Positions 50,049 through 56,427 of a stretch of 64,000 nucleotides of DNA are shown here, piece after piece. Each line of letters begins with the position of its first letter. The stretch's first letter is position 1. Under the pieces are notes generated by a model. The model saw nothing but the letters and a program-made list of their open reading frames with translations. It did no database searches and was not told where the DNA came from. Source of the DNA: Pseudomonas sediminis (GTDB lineage Bacteria > Pseudomonadota > Gammaproteobacteria > Pseudomonadales > Pseudomonadaceae); the NCBI RefSeq assembly GCF_039555755.1, contig NZ_CP154631.1, positions 4,092,001 through 4,156,000 of the forward strand, read 5' to 3'. A program made the translations under genes and the position numbers.

Positions 50049-50917
50049 TGGTTCGCCTCCCGCCATTGGCGCAGGTCGTTGAAGTCGGAAAGCTCGATAG
50101 GTGCGCCAGCGGGGAAGGGCGGCAGCACCAGCCCACAGCCCAGGGCAGCGGCTGCCTTGATGGCGCTGGTGCGGCCTGGGTTGCCCTCGGTCTGGCGGTC
50201 ATCGTCGCCGGCCACGATCAGCGGGTTTTCCGGGTAGGCGCGGCGCAGGTAGTCGCCGGCTTCCAGCAGGTTGCCGGCATTCATGGCGCAGGCCACGGCA
50301 GCGCCCTTGGCTTCGTGGATGGTGGCGCCGGTTGCCCAGCCCTCGCAGACGTAGAGCGGTTGCCCAGGCTCCAGGCGGCCAATGGGCGAATAGCATCCCT
50401 TTACCCTCCCGCCCGGCATGAATCGCTTGGTGCTGTCTGGGTAGATTCGTTGCAGGTTCACCAACTGGCGCCCTAGGTACAGCGGGATCAGCAGCACGCC
50501 ACCCAACTGGCGCAGGCCGTGCGGCTGGCAGCCCTTGGCGATCAGGTAGGGGGGACGCGGATCAGCCGGCGCGCTGGCGTCCCACTGCCGTTGCGCCTCG
50601 ATGGCGGCGGCTTGCTGGCGCTGGTGCTGCTCGGCTTCCCGCTGGCGCCGGGCCTGCTCGATGCGCTGGCGCACCTGCTCGGCCTCCAGCGGGTTGGCCG
50701 GCTCCCGGCTGCTCCAGGTGTGCGAGCCGCCAGCCTTCCAGCTCCCGAAGGCACCAGACGCGATGCCGTCCAGGTGTAGGACATACCAGCCATTGAGCGT
50801 ACCGGCCTTGTCGCCTGGGACGTGGAAGCGGCGAATGGTGCCGTCTGCTACTGGCAGCCAATCCAGCGGGCCATAGCTGGCTTGCAGGGCGTCACGAAAG
50901 GCGCTTACGCAGTCCAT
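50045..50917 (-). CDS. Toprim-domain primase-like protein
   Basis: A 290-residue protein with a Toprim fold: catalytic Glu in YVCEGWATGATIHEA and the Asp cluster in PLIVAGDDDRQTEGNPG, which bind metal in primases. The N-terminal part contains an Arg/Gln-rich helix (about 85-125). The ATG at 50917 follows GGAGGTGCTGCT. With the DUF3631 ATPase it forms the probable replication module of the element. Confidence 0.88.
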   Translation of the reverse strand: MDCVSAFRDALQASYGPLDWLPVADGTIRRFHVPGDKAGTLNGWYVLHLDGIASGAFGSWKAGGSHTWSSREPANPLEAEQVRQRIEQARRQREAEQHQRQQAAAIEAQRQWDASAPADPRPPYLIAKGCQPHGLRQLGGVLLIPLYLGRQLVNLQRIYPDSTKRFMPGGRVKGCYSPIGRLEPGQPLYVCEGWATGATIHEAKGAAVACAMNAGNLLEAGDYLRRAYPENPLIVAGDDDRQTEGNPGRTSAIKAAAALGCGLVLPPFPAGAPIELSDFNDLRQWREANQ

Positions 50918-51045
50918 AGCAGCACCTCCAGTCCGGTCAGTAGCACCAGGTCGGCGCCAGCCGGTTGCAGCGCCAGCAGCAGGGCGCGGGCTTTTTTCAG
51001 GCAAGCCGAACCCATCGGCGCATGGGCGCCGTTTTTCGTATGCAT
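50905..51045 (-). CDS. Putative 46-residue protein overlapping the Toprim gene
   Basis: The ATG at 51045 follows AGGAGT and the frame ends at TAA 50905-50907, overlapping the Toprim start in another frame. The peptide has a basic N-terminus and a hydrophobic Leu-rich second half (ARALLLALQPAGADLVLLTG). Its ribosome binding site and the coupled overlap support it. The function is unknown. Confidence 0.5.
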   Translation of the reverse strand: MHTKNGAHAPMGSACLKKARALLLALQPAGADLVLLTGLEVLLWTA

Positions 51046-51050
51046 GGTGG

Positions 51051-51365
51051 TTACTCCTGCTTGGCGGTTGGCCAGAAGCCGGTGGCGGCCAGGAAAGCGT
51101 GGCCGGGATGCTCGGCTTCGCGCGCCTCGATCACCTGGCGCTTGATGGCGTGCGTTTGCTGCTCGGCCTGCTCGAGATCAGTCGGGCGCAGACCGACACG
51201 AACTATGCAGACCAGGGCGTCGGGCAGTGCGTCGCGGATCATGCCGGCCAGCTCAAGCGCCAGACCCCCGATTGTCAGCGGGGGCAGTTCGCGGCGTCGC
51301 CCGGTACCGGAATGGCAGACGGTGACCACATGGCCCAGGGTGGTGCTGTTTGGCATGGTGCTCAT
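51051..51365 (-). CDS. Small element protein of unknown function
   Basis: A 104-residue soluble protein (LGHVVTVCHSGTGRRRELPPL) starting at the ATG at 51365 after GGGAGC. It overlaps the upstream gene by four bases. No domain is recognised. It belongs to the replication operon by position. Confidence 0.65.
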   Translation of the reverse strand: MSTMPNSTTLGHVVTVCHSGTGRRRELPPLTIGGLALELAGMIRDALPDALVCIVRVGLRPTDLEQAEQQTHAIKRQVIEAREAEHPGHAFLAATGFWPTAKQE

Positions 51366-51607
51366 GTCCATTGCTCCCGGTCTAACGCGGCATAGCCCCA
51401 CGCCTCGTTGGCAGTGGCGAAGATCATGGCGCCCATCGCTGCGACCGCATGAGCAAGGCCCATCTGGTCATCGGCGGTCAGGTGATGCTCTGAGGCGTCA
51501 GCGCCCATCAGGTTGCCGATGGCTTCCAGCCCCTTGCCGGCGTTGGCCAGTATCTCGACACGCTGCTGGATCAGATCGAATGCTTGGCGATCAGTTAGAT
51601 GGCTCAT
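51362..51607 (-). CDS. Small element protein of unknown function
   Basis: An 81-residue helical acidic protein (LTDRQAFDLIQQRVEILANA). It overlaps both neighbours by four bases (ATGA type). Similar small proteins follow HTH genes in P4-like elements, but I cannot name the family. Confidence 0.65.
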   Translation of the reverse strand: MSHLTDRQAFDLIQQRVEILANAGKGLEAIGNLMGADASEHHLTADDQMGLAHAVAAMGAMIFATANEAWGYAALDREQWT

Positions 51608-51942
51608 TGGGCACCCCCTGCTGCTTCTTGTCCGCTTGGCGTGCGGACAGATTGCGGACGCTCAGCTACCTCCTGGGCGTAATCGAGCTGGGCGGCCAGC
51701 TCGCTGGCTTGCTCGGCCAGGTATTCGCGCCAGTCGGTCGCAGCGCCTATCCCGAGGTAGGACAAGTGCCGGGTATCCATCAGGCCGGTGCGAATGCTGT
51801 CGCTCAGCTCAGCGAATGCAGCCGGGTATGCGGCGTTAATGGCGCGCAGGGTGGCGGCGAGCATGTCCATCTGCTCGCAGGTGGCCGTCAGCAGATCGAT
51901 GGCATCCTGTGCCACGTTGGCGGCGGTTGGGGCTTGGCTCAT
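51604..51942 (-). CDS. Small element protein of unknown function
   Basis: A 112-residue acidic, helical protein (MLAATLRAINAAYPAAFAEL) with no recognised motif. It overlaps its neighbours by four bases and is thus translationally coupled to the gene controlled by the C4-type RNA. Confidence 0.65.
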   Translation of the reverse strand: MSQAPTAANVAQDAIDLLTATCEQMDMLAATLRAINAAYPAAFAELSDSIRTGLMDTRHLSYLGIGAATDWREYLAEQASELAAQLDYAQEVAERPQSVRTPSGQEAAGGAQ

Positions 51943-52226
51943 TGCACACCCCCTACGGCTTCCAGGGCAGCCAGGCTCTGGCAGGCAGCGCGGTAGCTGG
52001 CAGCGAAGGCCAGCACGGCGTCACCTTGGCAAACGCGCCACATGCCGCCAGCAGGGCGAATCTGCAAGGCGTCGGCATTAGCACGGGCCTCGATTTCACG
52101 GGCACGGGCCATCGCTGCGTTGTAGCGAGCCAGGCGAACGGACAGGGAACAGTCGGCGCGCAGGGCGGCCAGGGCGCGGGCCTTCCAGGCGGCGGCATGG
52201 GTGGACGGATTGCGGGTAGGTTGCAT
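51939..52226 (-). CDS. Icd/Ash-like element protein, target gene of the antisense RNA
   Basis: The 95-residue protein from the ATG at 52226 (WKARALAALRADCSLSVRLA) is preceded by CGGAGCACCACCC. The same frame is open upstream through the C4-type RNA to 52406 (AFFVPAMLRHGGCAWDTFGC), giving an alternative 156-residue form that resembles Icd/Ash-like proteins of phage P1/P4-type elements. The leader contains both antisense target sites. It heads the gene series leading to the primase and ATPase genes. Confidence 0.72.
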   Translation of the reverse strand: MQPTRNPSTHAAAWKARALAALRADCSLSVRLARYNAAMARAREIEARANADALQIRPAGGMWRVCQGDAVLAFAASYRAACQSLAALEAVGGVQ

Positions 52227-52235
52227 GGGTGGTGC

Positions 52236-52274
52236 TCCGTGTGTGTTGTCGGAGCCATCACCGCCAGCGGCCAA
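52236..52274 (-). promoter_or_regulatory. Antisense target sites in the leader of the 51939-52226 gene
   Basis: On the minus strand, TTGGCCG (52274-52268) and ACACACGGA (52244-52236) lie between the C4-type RNA and the ATG at 52226. Each is perfectly complementary to a segment within that RNA. The second overlaps the GGAG ribosome binding site, so pairing would block translation. Confidence 0.78.
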
Positions 52275-52289
52275 GCTGGGAATGGTGAC

Positions 52290-52358
52290 GGCTGTACGCG
52301 GGTTGGCCGACCGGGACACACGGAACCCGGCACACCCGAAGGTGTCCCACGCACAGCC
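52290..52358 (-). ncRNA. Predicted C4-type antisense RNA
   Basis: The minus-strand sequence folds with closing stem GGCTGT/ACAGCC (52358-52353 with 52295-52290) around two hairpins: ACACC-TTCG-GGTGT, and CCGGG...CCCGG with TTCCGTGTGT in its loop. That loop's TCCGTGTGT (52324-52316) pairs with ACACACGGA at the downstream ribosome binding site, and CGGCCAA (52309-52303) pairs with TTGGCCG at 52274-52268. This is the a/b antisense design of phage P1 C4 RNA. The 5' and 3' ends are not known. Confidence 0.78.
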
Positions 52359-52382
52359 GCCATGACGCAGCATTGCGGGCAC

Positions 52383-52415
52383 AAAAAAAGCGCCTGCAAT
52401 GGTCATCGGGGCGCT
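52383..52415 (-). terminator. Intrinsic terminator just upstream of the C4-type RNA
   Basis: On the minus strand the stem AGCGCC/GGCGCT is followed by seven T. It stands between the HTH gene and the antisense RNA, so transcripts from the AlpA-side promoter could end here unless read-through occurs. Confidence 0.7.
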
Positions 52416-52510
52416 TGTGCGCCGTGTGGTGTTCGACCGGCCAAGGTCGGCCACGGGATTGACCGTGACGGGCGAACGATAGCGCCAGGGCTGGTGCTGT
52501 GCAAGGGCGA

Positions 52511-52816
52511 TCATGCTGCCACCTTCCCCACCGGATCGGCGCTCAGGTAGTAGGTGGCCACGTTCGGATGGGCGCGGCCTTGGTCATCCGCCAGCGTGGC
52601 CAGGTGGGTGCGGATGTCGTGGCCCTGGGCGCGCAATTCAGCGATGCGGGCACCAGGGCGCAAGATATTCAGCAGACGGATAGCCTCGAAGGTGTTTATC
52701 GAACCATGCTGGCGCAGGTAGGCCAGCAGGCGGGCACGCTGGGCATTGCCGCTGGTATCATCAAGGCGCGAACCATTCCCGAGCCTGCCCTTAGCGGTGG
52801 GCTTCTTTTTGTCCAT
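52511..52816 (-). CDS. Helix-turn-helix protein of the element
   Basis: A 101-residue basic protein (ARLLAYLRQHGSINTFEAIRLLNILRPG) with a winged-helix-like DNA-binding segment that is common in satellite and prophage elements. It follows the AlpA-like gene with a two-base gap and precedes the terminator. It may help excision control or replication. Confidence 0.78.
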   Translation of the reverse strand: MDKKKPTAKGRLGNGSRLDDTSGNAQRARLLAYLRQHGSINTFEAIRLLNILRPGARIAELRAQGHDIRTHLATLADDQGRAHPNVATYYLSADPVGKVAA

Positions 52817-52818
52817 GA

Positions 52819-53061
52819 TTAAGCGGCCTCCACGCGGGCGGCCAGCTTGCCAGCCAAATAGGCTTCCACTTCCTGGCGCACGAAATAGACCCGGCTGCGG
52901 CGGTTGTCGCCATCCTTGAGCGGCTTCGGGAAGCTCGGGTCGCGGGCGCACAGCTTGTCCAGGCCGGAAGGGGTGCGCTTCATGTAGCTGGCGGTTTCAG
53001 CTTTCGTCCACAGATCGGAGAGGCTGACAGCAGCAGTGTTATACGGGATTACTTGGGGCAT
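52819..53061 (-). CDS. AlpA-like excisionase/regulator
   Basis: An 80-residue MerR-like HTH protein (LWTKAETASYMKRTPSGLDKLC, FPKPLKDGDNRRSRVYFVRQEV) of the AlpA type. AlpA proteins activate integrase/excision in P4-like elements. The upstream 100 bases contain repeated TGTCA sites that are probable operators. It is the first gene of the long minus-strand series. Confidence 0.85.
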   Translation of the reverse strand: MPQVIPYNTAAVSLSDLWTKAETASYMKRTPSGLDKLCARDPSFPKPLKDGDNRRSRVYFVRQEVEAYLAGKLAARVEAA

Positions 53062-53113
53062 GACGTGTTCTCCTGGGTTGGTATGGAAAACACGGTAAAA
53101 CGGGGGGGTGGGA

Positions 53114-53165
53114 TGACAGCTAGGGGTGACATAGTGTCAGCGCATACTGTCATACCGCACTGTCA
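53114..53165. promoter_or_regulatory. Repeated TGACA/TGTCA sites upstream of the AlpA-like gene
   Basis: TGACA occurs at 53114 and 53127 and TGTCA at 53135, 53148 and 53161. The pair at 53127-53139 forms an inverted repeat TGACA-TAG-TGTCA. The spacing of 12-13 bases places most copies on one face of the helix. This looks like a multi-site operator; the binding protein is unknown. Confidence 0.6.
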
Positions 53166-54152
53166 GGCGTCTGGAAGGGTGTCCGGCTTGATGGCTGACG
53201 CCAGGACAATAGCTTTGCGCGCTGGGTCGCCGTTGCCTTGTCGCGGTAGCCCAAGCAGCTCTCCCAAGGTAAAGGCAACAGCCTTTTGCGTCGGCTGGCG
53301 CTTGTCTAGGGTGTAGCCTTCCCAGTGCTCAGCAATAGCTGCGCGCATGGCCTCCAACTCTTTGGTCGCATAGGGAAAGGTGAGGCCGGCGACTACGGTT
53401 TCAGTGTTAGCGGCGGGCTTCTGGCCTGAAAGCTCGCGCAGCTGCCTAGCCATTTCCATGGATAGTTTGTCGGAAACTCGTTTTTCCTCAGCCAAATGAG
53501 TCAACTGTTGATCCAGTGCAGCCAGTAACCGTTCAGCATTTTCCGCACGCTCTTGCATAGCTGCGAACTCTTTTGGCGTATGCGACAGCATTTGGCGCAT
53601 ATTCTCTAGACCATCACTCCCATCCTTTGCGCGTCGCTCGCGTAACTCAGACTCAATAACCTTCCGTGCGTCCCTTTCGCATTTCAACTCCTGGCGCAGT
53701 CCCTCTATTTCTGTAGCCCGTGCATCCTCTCCGTTCATCTTGGCTGCCAACGCCTCAACTTCTAACGGCTTGAAGAAGGGTACTCGCCTCCCCTTGAGAT
53801 TGAATCGCTTTGCAATATGAAGGTCAGGGCCGCTGTCCTGTGAGCTGTACACCCCCCAAGCGTCGCACTCTACAGTCGCAGTATGTACATATGGCTGGCC
53901 AAATTCAGATACCCCCCAATCAGCTCGCCCAGTAACTCGGGCATCAGTGGAGCAAAGTTCAAGGTCAATCCCTCTCTCTGGGTCGGTTATGTTCGTCCCT
54001 GTTACGTCAAGGTAAACAAAGCAGTGTCCCGCGTTGCACAACCCCATGAGCCCATCAAAATCTAGGCCGGCTCCTGTCAGTTGCGTCAGCCACTCAATGG
54101 CTTGCTCGGGGCTTAAGCGATCCAATAGCCGGTAAACCTTATCCATCCTCAC
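53163..54152 (-). CDS. Coiled-coil protein of unknown function
   Basis: The 329-residue protein has an N-terminal globular part (to about 140), a long charged helical segment (about 145-250, with heptad-like spacing in EIEGLRQELKCERDARKVIE), and a conserved-looking C-terminus (YATKELEAMRAAIAEHWEGY, KRQPTQKAVAFTLGELLGL). Proteins with this C-terminus occur next to integrase genes in several proteobacterial islands. The role could be DNA binding or defence; the evidence is only positional. Confidence 0.75.
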   Translation of the reverse strand: MRMDKVYRLLDRLSPEQAIEWLTQLTGAGLDFDGLMGLCNAGHCFVYLDVTGTNITDPERGIDLELCSTDARVTGRADWGVSEFGQPYVHTATVECDAWGVYSSQDSGPDLHIAKRFNLKGRRVPFFKPLEVEALAAKMNGEDARATEIEGLRQELKCERDARKVIESELRERRAKDGSDGLENMRQMLSHTPKEFAAMQERAENAERLLAALDQQLTHLAEEKRVSDKLSMEMARQLRELSGQKPAANTETVVAGLTFPYATKELEAMRAAIAEHWEGYTLDKRQPTQKAVAFTLGELLGLPRQGNGDPARKAIVLASAIKPDTLPDA

Positions 54153-54464
54153 GCCCTCCCAGGCGCTCCCACGACTTGAATAGGTCGGCCAGCCAGGCAG
54201 GTGGGAAATCTGCTTTTCGCCCCGTCGGGCTAGGCTGGCCGTTGCTCTGCGGGGAAAGGTTCCCCCGGTTCCCCTTGGTTCCCTCAGTGGGGGAACCGCT
54301 CAAAGCCCCGTGGCTCTAAGCGGTTCCCCCGGTTCCCTCGGTTCCCCCTGAAAAATACAAAATCCAGAATCAGTGTAGAAAAAGCCCGCATTTGCTGGTG
54401 CTGTCCAGGTAGGGTCGCCCGCGACTTACACTTTCGAGCGTTTTGGGGGAACCGAGGGAACTGG
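54153..54464. other. 312-base gap with hairpin repeats
   Basis: No supported gene. It contains the third hairpin-centred motif and a series of GGTTCCC tandem repeats. A plausible open frame on the minus strand (54284-54523) merely reads these repeats as GNR triplets and overlaps the integrase end. Confidence 0.55.
54258..54348. repeat. GGTTCCC tandem repeats around hairpin motif copy 3
   Basis: Three GGTTCCC-type units (54258, 54267, 54277) precede, and three (54322, 54331, 54340) follow or overlap, a hairpin with perfect 12-bp arms GGGGGAACCGCT (54289-54300) and AGCGGTTCCCCC (54319-54330). At its centre is AGCCCCGTGGCT (54304-54315). As minus-strand RNA, two G-U pairs extend the stem to 19 bp with an ACGG loop. 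Confidence 0.82.
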
Positions 54465-55790
54465 TCATGCCTTGCGATTGATGGCCACCACGTTGGCGCT
54501 CTCGTGTCCCTCAGGGTGGGCAAATTCGTAGGGCGTAACGTGCCGCTCCCGGTTGGCGTCCAGGTAGTCGGCCCACCACTGCACCATTAGCCGGCGTTCC
54601 TCGATGTGCTCGGCCTTGTGAATATAGGCAGCCCGCACGCTGTTACGCTCTTGGTGGCTCATCTGACGCTCTACTGCCTCCCTGCTCCACAGCCCCGACT
54701 CAACCAAGGCAGAACAGGCCATTGCCCGAAAGCCGTGGCCACAAACCTCCGACTTGGTGTCATACCCCATGCGGCGAAGGGCAGCGTTAACCGTGTTCTC
54801 GCTCATGGGCTTGTAGTGGTAGTGGTCGCCAGGAAATACCAGATCGTAACGACCGGACAGCATATGCAACTGCCCCAGCAGCCCCAGCGCCTGGCGACTC
54901 AGGGGGACAAGGTGCGGGGTGCGCATCTTGGCCCCGCGCTCGGAGTGCTTCACGTCCTCGATTGCCTCACGCTCGCCGGGGATCGTCCAGAGGCTGCGCG
55001 GCATATCAATCTCGCCCCAGCGGGCAAAACGCAGCTCACTGGAGCGGATGAACACATACAGGGTCAGCTCAACCGCTAGACGGGTCAGGGTGCGGCCCTT
55101 GTATGCGCCAAGGCGCTGCATCAACTCGGGCAATTGCTCCAGGGGCAGCGCCGGCCTGTGCTGCGCCTTACGCGTTGCCGTAGCCCCGGCCAGGTCGCGG
55201 GCTGGGTTGCTCTCGATGTAGCCATGCTGCACGGCGTAGCGCATGACCCCGGTGGTGTACTGACGCAGGCGGCTGGCCAGCTCCAAGGTATCGCGCTGCT
55301 CTGCCGCCTTGAGTGGGGCCAGCAGGTCACGGACTTTGAGCTTATCAACCGGGCGATGACCAAGCGGCGGGAACAGGTATAACTCCATGCGGCGCATTAC
55401 CTTGGCGGCATGGTCTGGCGTCCAGTTCTTGGTTTTGCCGGTCGCGGCGTGCCAATCCAATGCAATGGCTTGGAAGGTGTTACGGGCTGCCGCCTTAGCC
55501 GCCTCCTGCTGGTGCCGCTCATGCTCGATTGGGTCGATACCCTCGGCCAGCAGTTCCAGGGCAGCGGCCTTCTTATCCCGCGCTGATTTCAGCCCCAGCG
55601 CCGGATAGTTGCCAAACGTGGCCAGCCCTTCCCTGCCATCGGGGCGGGTGAACTTGAAGCGCCAGGTTTTAACGCCAGAGGATTTAACCAGCAGGAACAG
55701 CCCTTGGCCGTCAAAAAGCTTGTAATCCTTGTCACGGGCCTTGGCGGCTTCGCATTTGGGGTCTGTCAGCGGGGTAACGGTACGCGCCAT
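54465..55790 (-). CDS. int: Tyrosine-type integrase (P4-like)
   Basis: A 441-residue site-specific recombinase with an N-terminal DUF4102-type arm-binding domain (about 1-90), a core-binding SAM-like domain (about 100-200) and the catalytic domain. The catalytic residues are visible: R249 in RSSEL, H352-x-x-R355 (HGFR), H379 and nucleophile Y389 (RAAYIHK). The gene lies next to the tRNA-Leu attachment site, the usual layout for tRNA-3'-end integrases. No frame damage is seen, so the element may be mobile. Confidence 0.94.
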   Translation of the reverse strand: MARTVTPLTDPKCEAAKARDKDYKLFDGQGLFLLVKSSGVKTWRFKFTRPDGREGLATFGNYPALGLKSARDKKAAALELLAEGIDPIEHERHQQEAAKAAARNTFQAIALDWHAATGKTKNWTPDHAAKVMRRMELYLFPPLGHRPVDKLKVRDLLAPLKAAEQRDTLELASRLRQYTTGVMRYAVQHGYIESNPARDLAGATATRKAQHRPALPLEQLPELMQRLGAYKGRTLTRLAVELTLYVFIRSSELRFARWGEIDMPRSLWTIPGEREAIEDVKHSERGAKMRTPHLVPLSRQALGLLGQLHMLSGRYDLVFPGDHYHYKPMSENTVNAALRRMGYDTKSEVCGHGFRAMACSALVESGLWSREAVERQMSHQERNSVRAAYIHKAEHIEERRLMVQWWADYLDANRERHVTPYEFAHPEGHESANVVAINRKA

Positions 55791-55818
55791 TGGGGTACGC
55801 CCTCCAAAATTGGCAAAA

Positions 55819-55842
55819 CGTACCCCTAAACGTACCCCTAAA
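55819..55842. repeat. Integrase arm-type repeats, right end
   Basis: CGTACCCCTAAA occurs twice in tandem at 55819-55830 and 55831-55842, upstream of the integrase start. The orientation is the same as in the left-end copies. Confidence 0.8.
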
Positions 55843-55893
55843 CGGCGGGGTTATCCAGGTTAAAACGGGGGAACACAGGGGAAGCAGAACAAG

Positions 55894-55915
55894 AAAAACC
55901 GGCTCAGAGGCCGGT
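55894..55915 (-). terminator. Element-borne terminator downstream of tRNA-Leu
   Basis: On the minus strand the stem ACCGGC/GCCGGT is followed by a U run (A tract at 55894-55898). It resembles the terminator at 47075-47101 in stem, loop and tail, and replaces it for tRNA-Leu after integration. Confidence 0.7.
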
Positions 55916-55963
55916 CTTTACTGGGCTAACGGGTTAATGCGGGGTAACTCGTTAGCATACTAA

Positions 55964-56050
55964 TGGTGCCCGAAGCCGGACTCGAACCGGCACGCCATTA
56001 CTGGCGAGAGATTTTAAGTCTCCTGCGTCTACCGATTTCGCCATTCGGGC
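55964..56050 (-). tRNA. tRNA-Leu (anticodon UAA)
   Basis: An 87-base cloverleaf with acceptor GCCCGAA paired to TTCGGGC, long variable arm, T loop GGTTCGAGTCC and encoded CCA. The anticodon TAA sits in the loop CTTAAAA. Its 3' segment is the integration site of the element, and the gene is still complete. Confidence 0.95.
55970..55982. repeat. Right attachment-site core within tRNA-Leu
   Basis: CCGAAGCCGGACT lies in the T-arm/acceptor part of tRNA-Leu and is repeated at 47151-47163. Confidence 0.85.
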
Positions 56051-56073
56051 GGTAGCGCTGTGCGAAGGACCGG

Positions 56074-56102
56074 ACTATATACAGCCCTCCCTGTCCTCGC
56101 AA
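56074..56102 (-). promoter_or_regulatory. Sigma70-type promoter of tRNA-Leu
   Basis: On the minus strand TTGCGA (56102-56097) and TATAGT (56079-56074) are separated by 17 bases. The tRNA 5' end lies 24 bases further, fitting a short leader. Confidence 0.7.
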
Positions 56103-56131
56103 GGTATGCCAAAGCACATCAGGGATAATGA

Positions 56132-56168
56132 AAAAGGCCTCGTAAATCATGGATCTACGAGGCCTTTT
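56132..56168 (-). terminator. Terminator after tRNA-Gly/tRNA-Cys
   Basis: A perfect 13-bp stem (AAAAGGCCTCGTA/TACGAGGCCTTTT) with an 11-base loop lies between tRNA-Cys and tRNA-Leu, so the latter has its own promoter. Confidence 0.85.
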
Positions 56169-56172
56169 AAAT

Positions 56173-56246
56173 TGGAGGCTGAGGTCGGAATCGAACCGGC
56201 GTTCACGGATTTGCAATCCGGTGCATAACCACTCTGCAACTCAGCC
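56173..56246 (-). tRNA. tRNA-Cys (anticodon GCA)
   Basis: A 74-base cloverleaf with acceptor GGCTGAG/CTCAGCC, anticodon GCA in ATTGCAAAT, T loop GGTTCGATTCC and encoded CCA. Confidence 0.95.
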
Positions 56247-56284
56247 ATGAAACAAACGAGCCGCCTTGGCGACTCGTGTAAAAC

Positions 56285-56360
<76 letters not shown>

Positions 56361-56427
56361 TTGTCTTGTCGACGGGCGCCATTCTATAGAATCGAATCGC
56401 GCCGTCAACCCTTTGATTCAAAAATAC

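Larger units (their letters stand above)
47151..55982. mobile_element. Integrated satellite-like element in tRNA-Leu(UAA)
   Basis: The 13-base sequence CCGAAGCCGGACT occurs at 47151-47163 and within the 3' end of tRNA-Leu at 55970-55982. A tyrosine integrase gene lies next to the tRNA, and the same arm-type repeats occur near both ends. Contents: integrase, coiled-coil protein, AlpA-like, HTH, predicted C4-type RNA, several small genes, Toprim primase-like, DUF3631 ATPase. Structural phage genes are absent, so it is probably a P4-like satellite or minimal integrative element. Confidence 0.88.

Noticed and set aside
54258..54348. GGTTCCC repeats as a CRISPR array
   Set aside because: Units are 9-10 bases, nearly contiguous, without spacers of constant length, and no cas genes are near.
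54284..54523. 79-codon minus-strand frame reading the repeats as GNR triplets
   Set aside because: It overlaps the integrase 3' end and owes its openness to the repeats; no start signal.
47151..55982. Complete prophage
   Set aside because: No capsid, portal, terminase, tail or lysis genes; only integration, control and replication functions.
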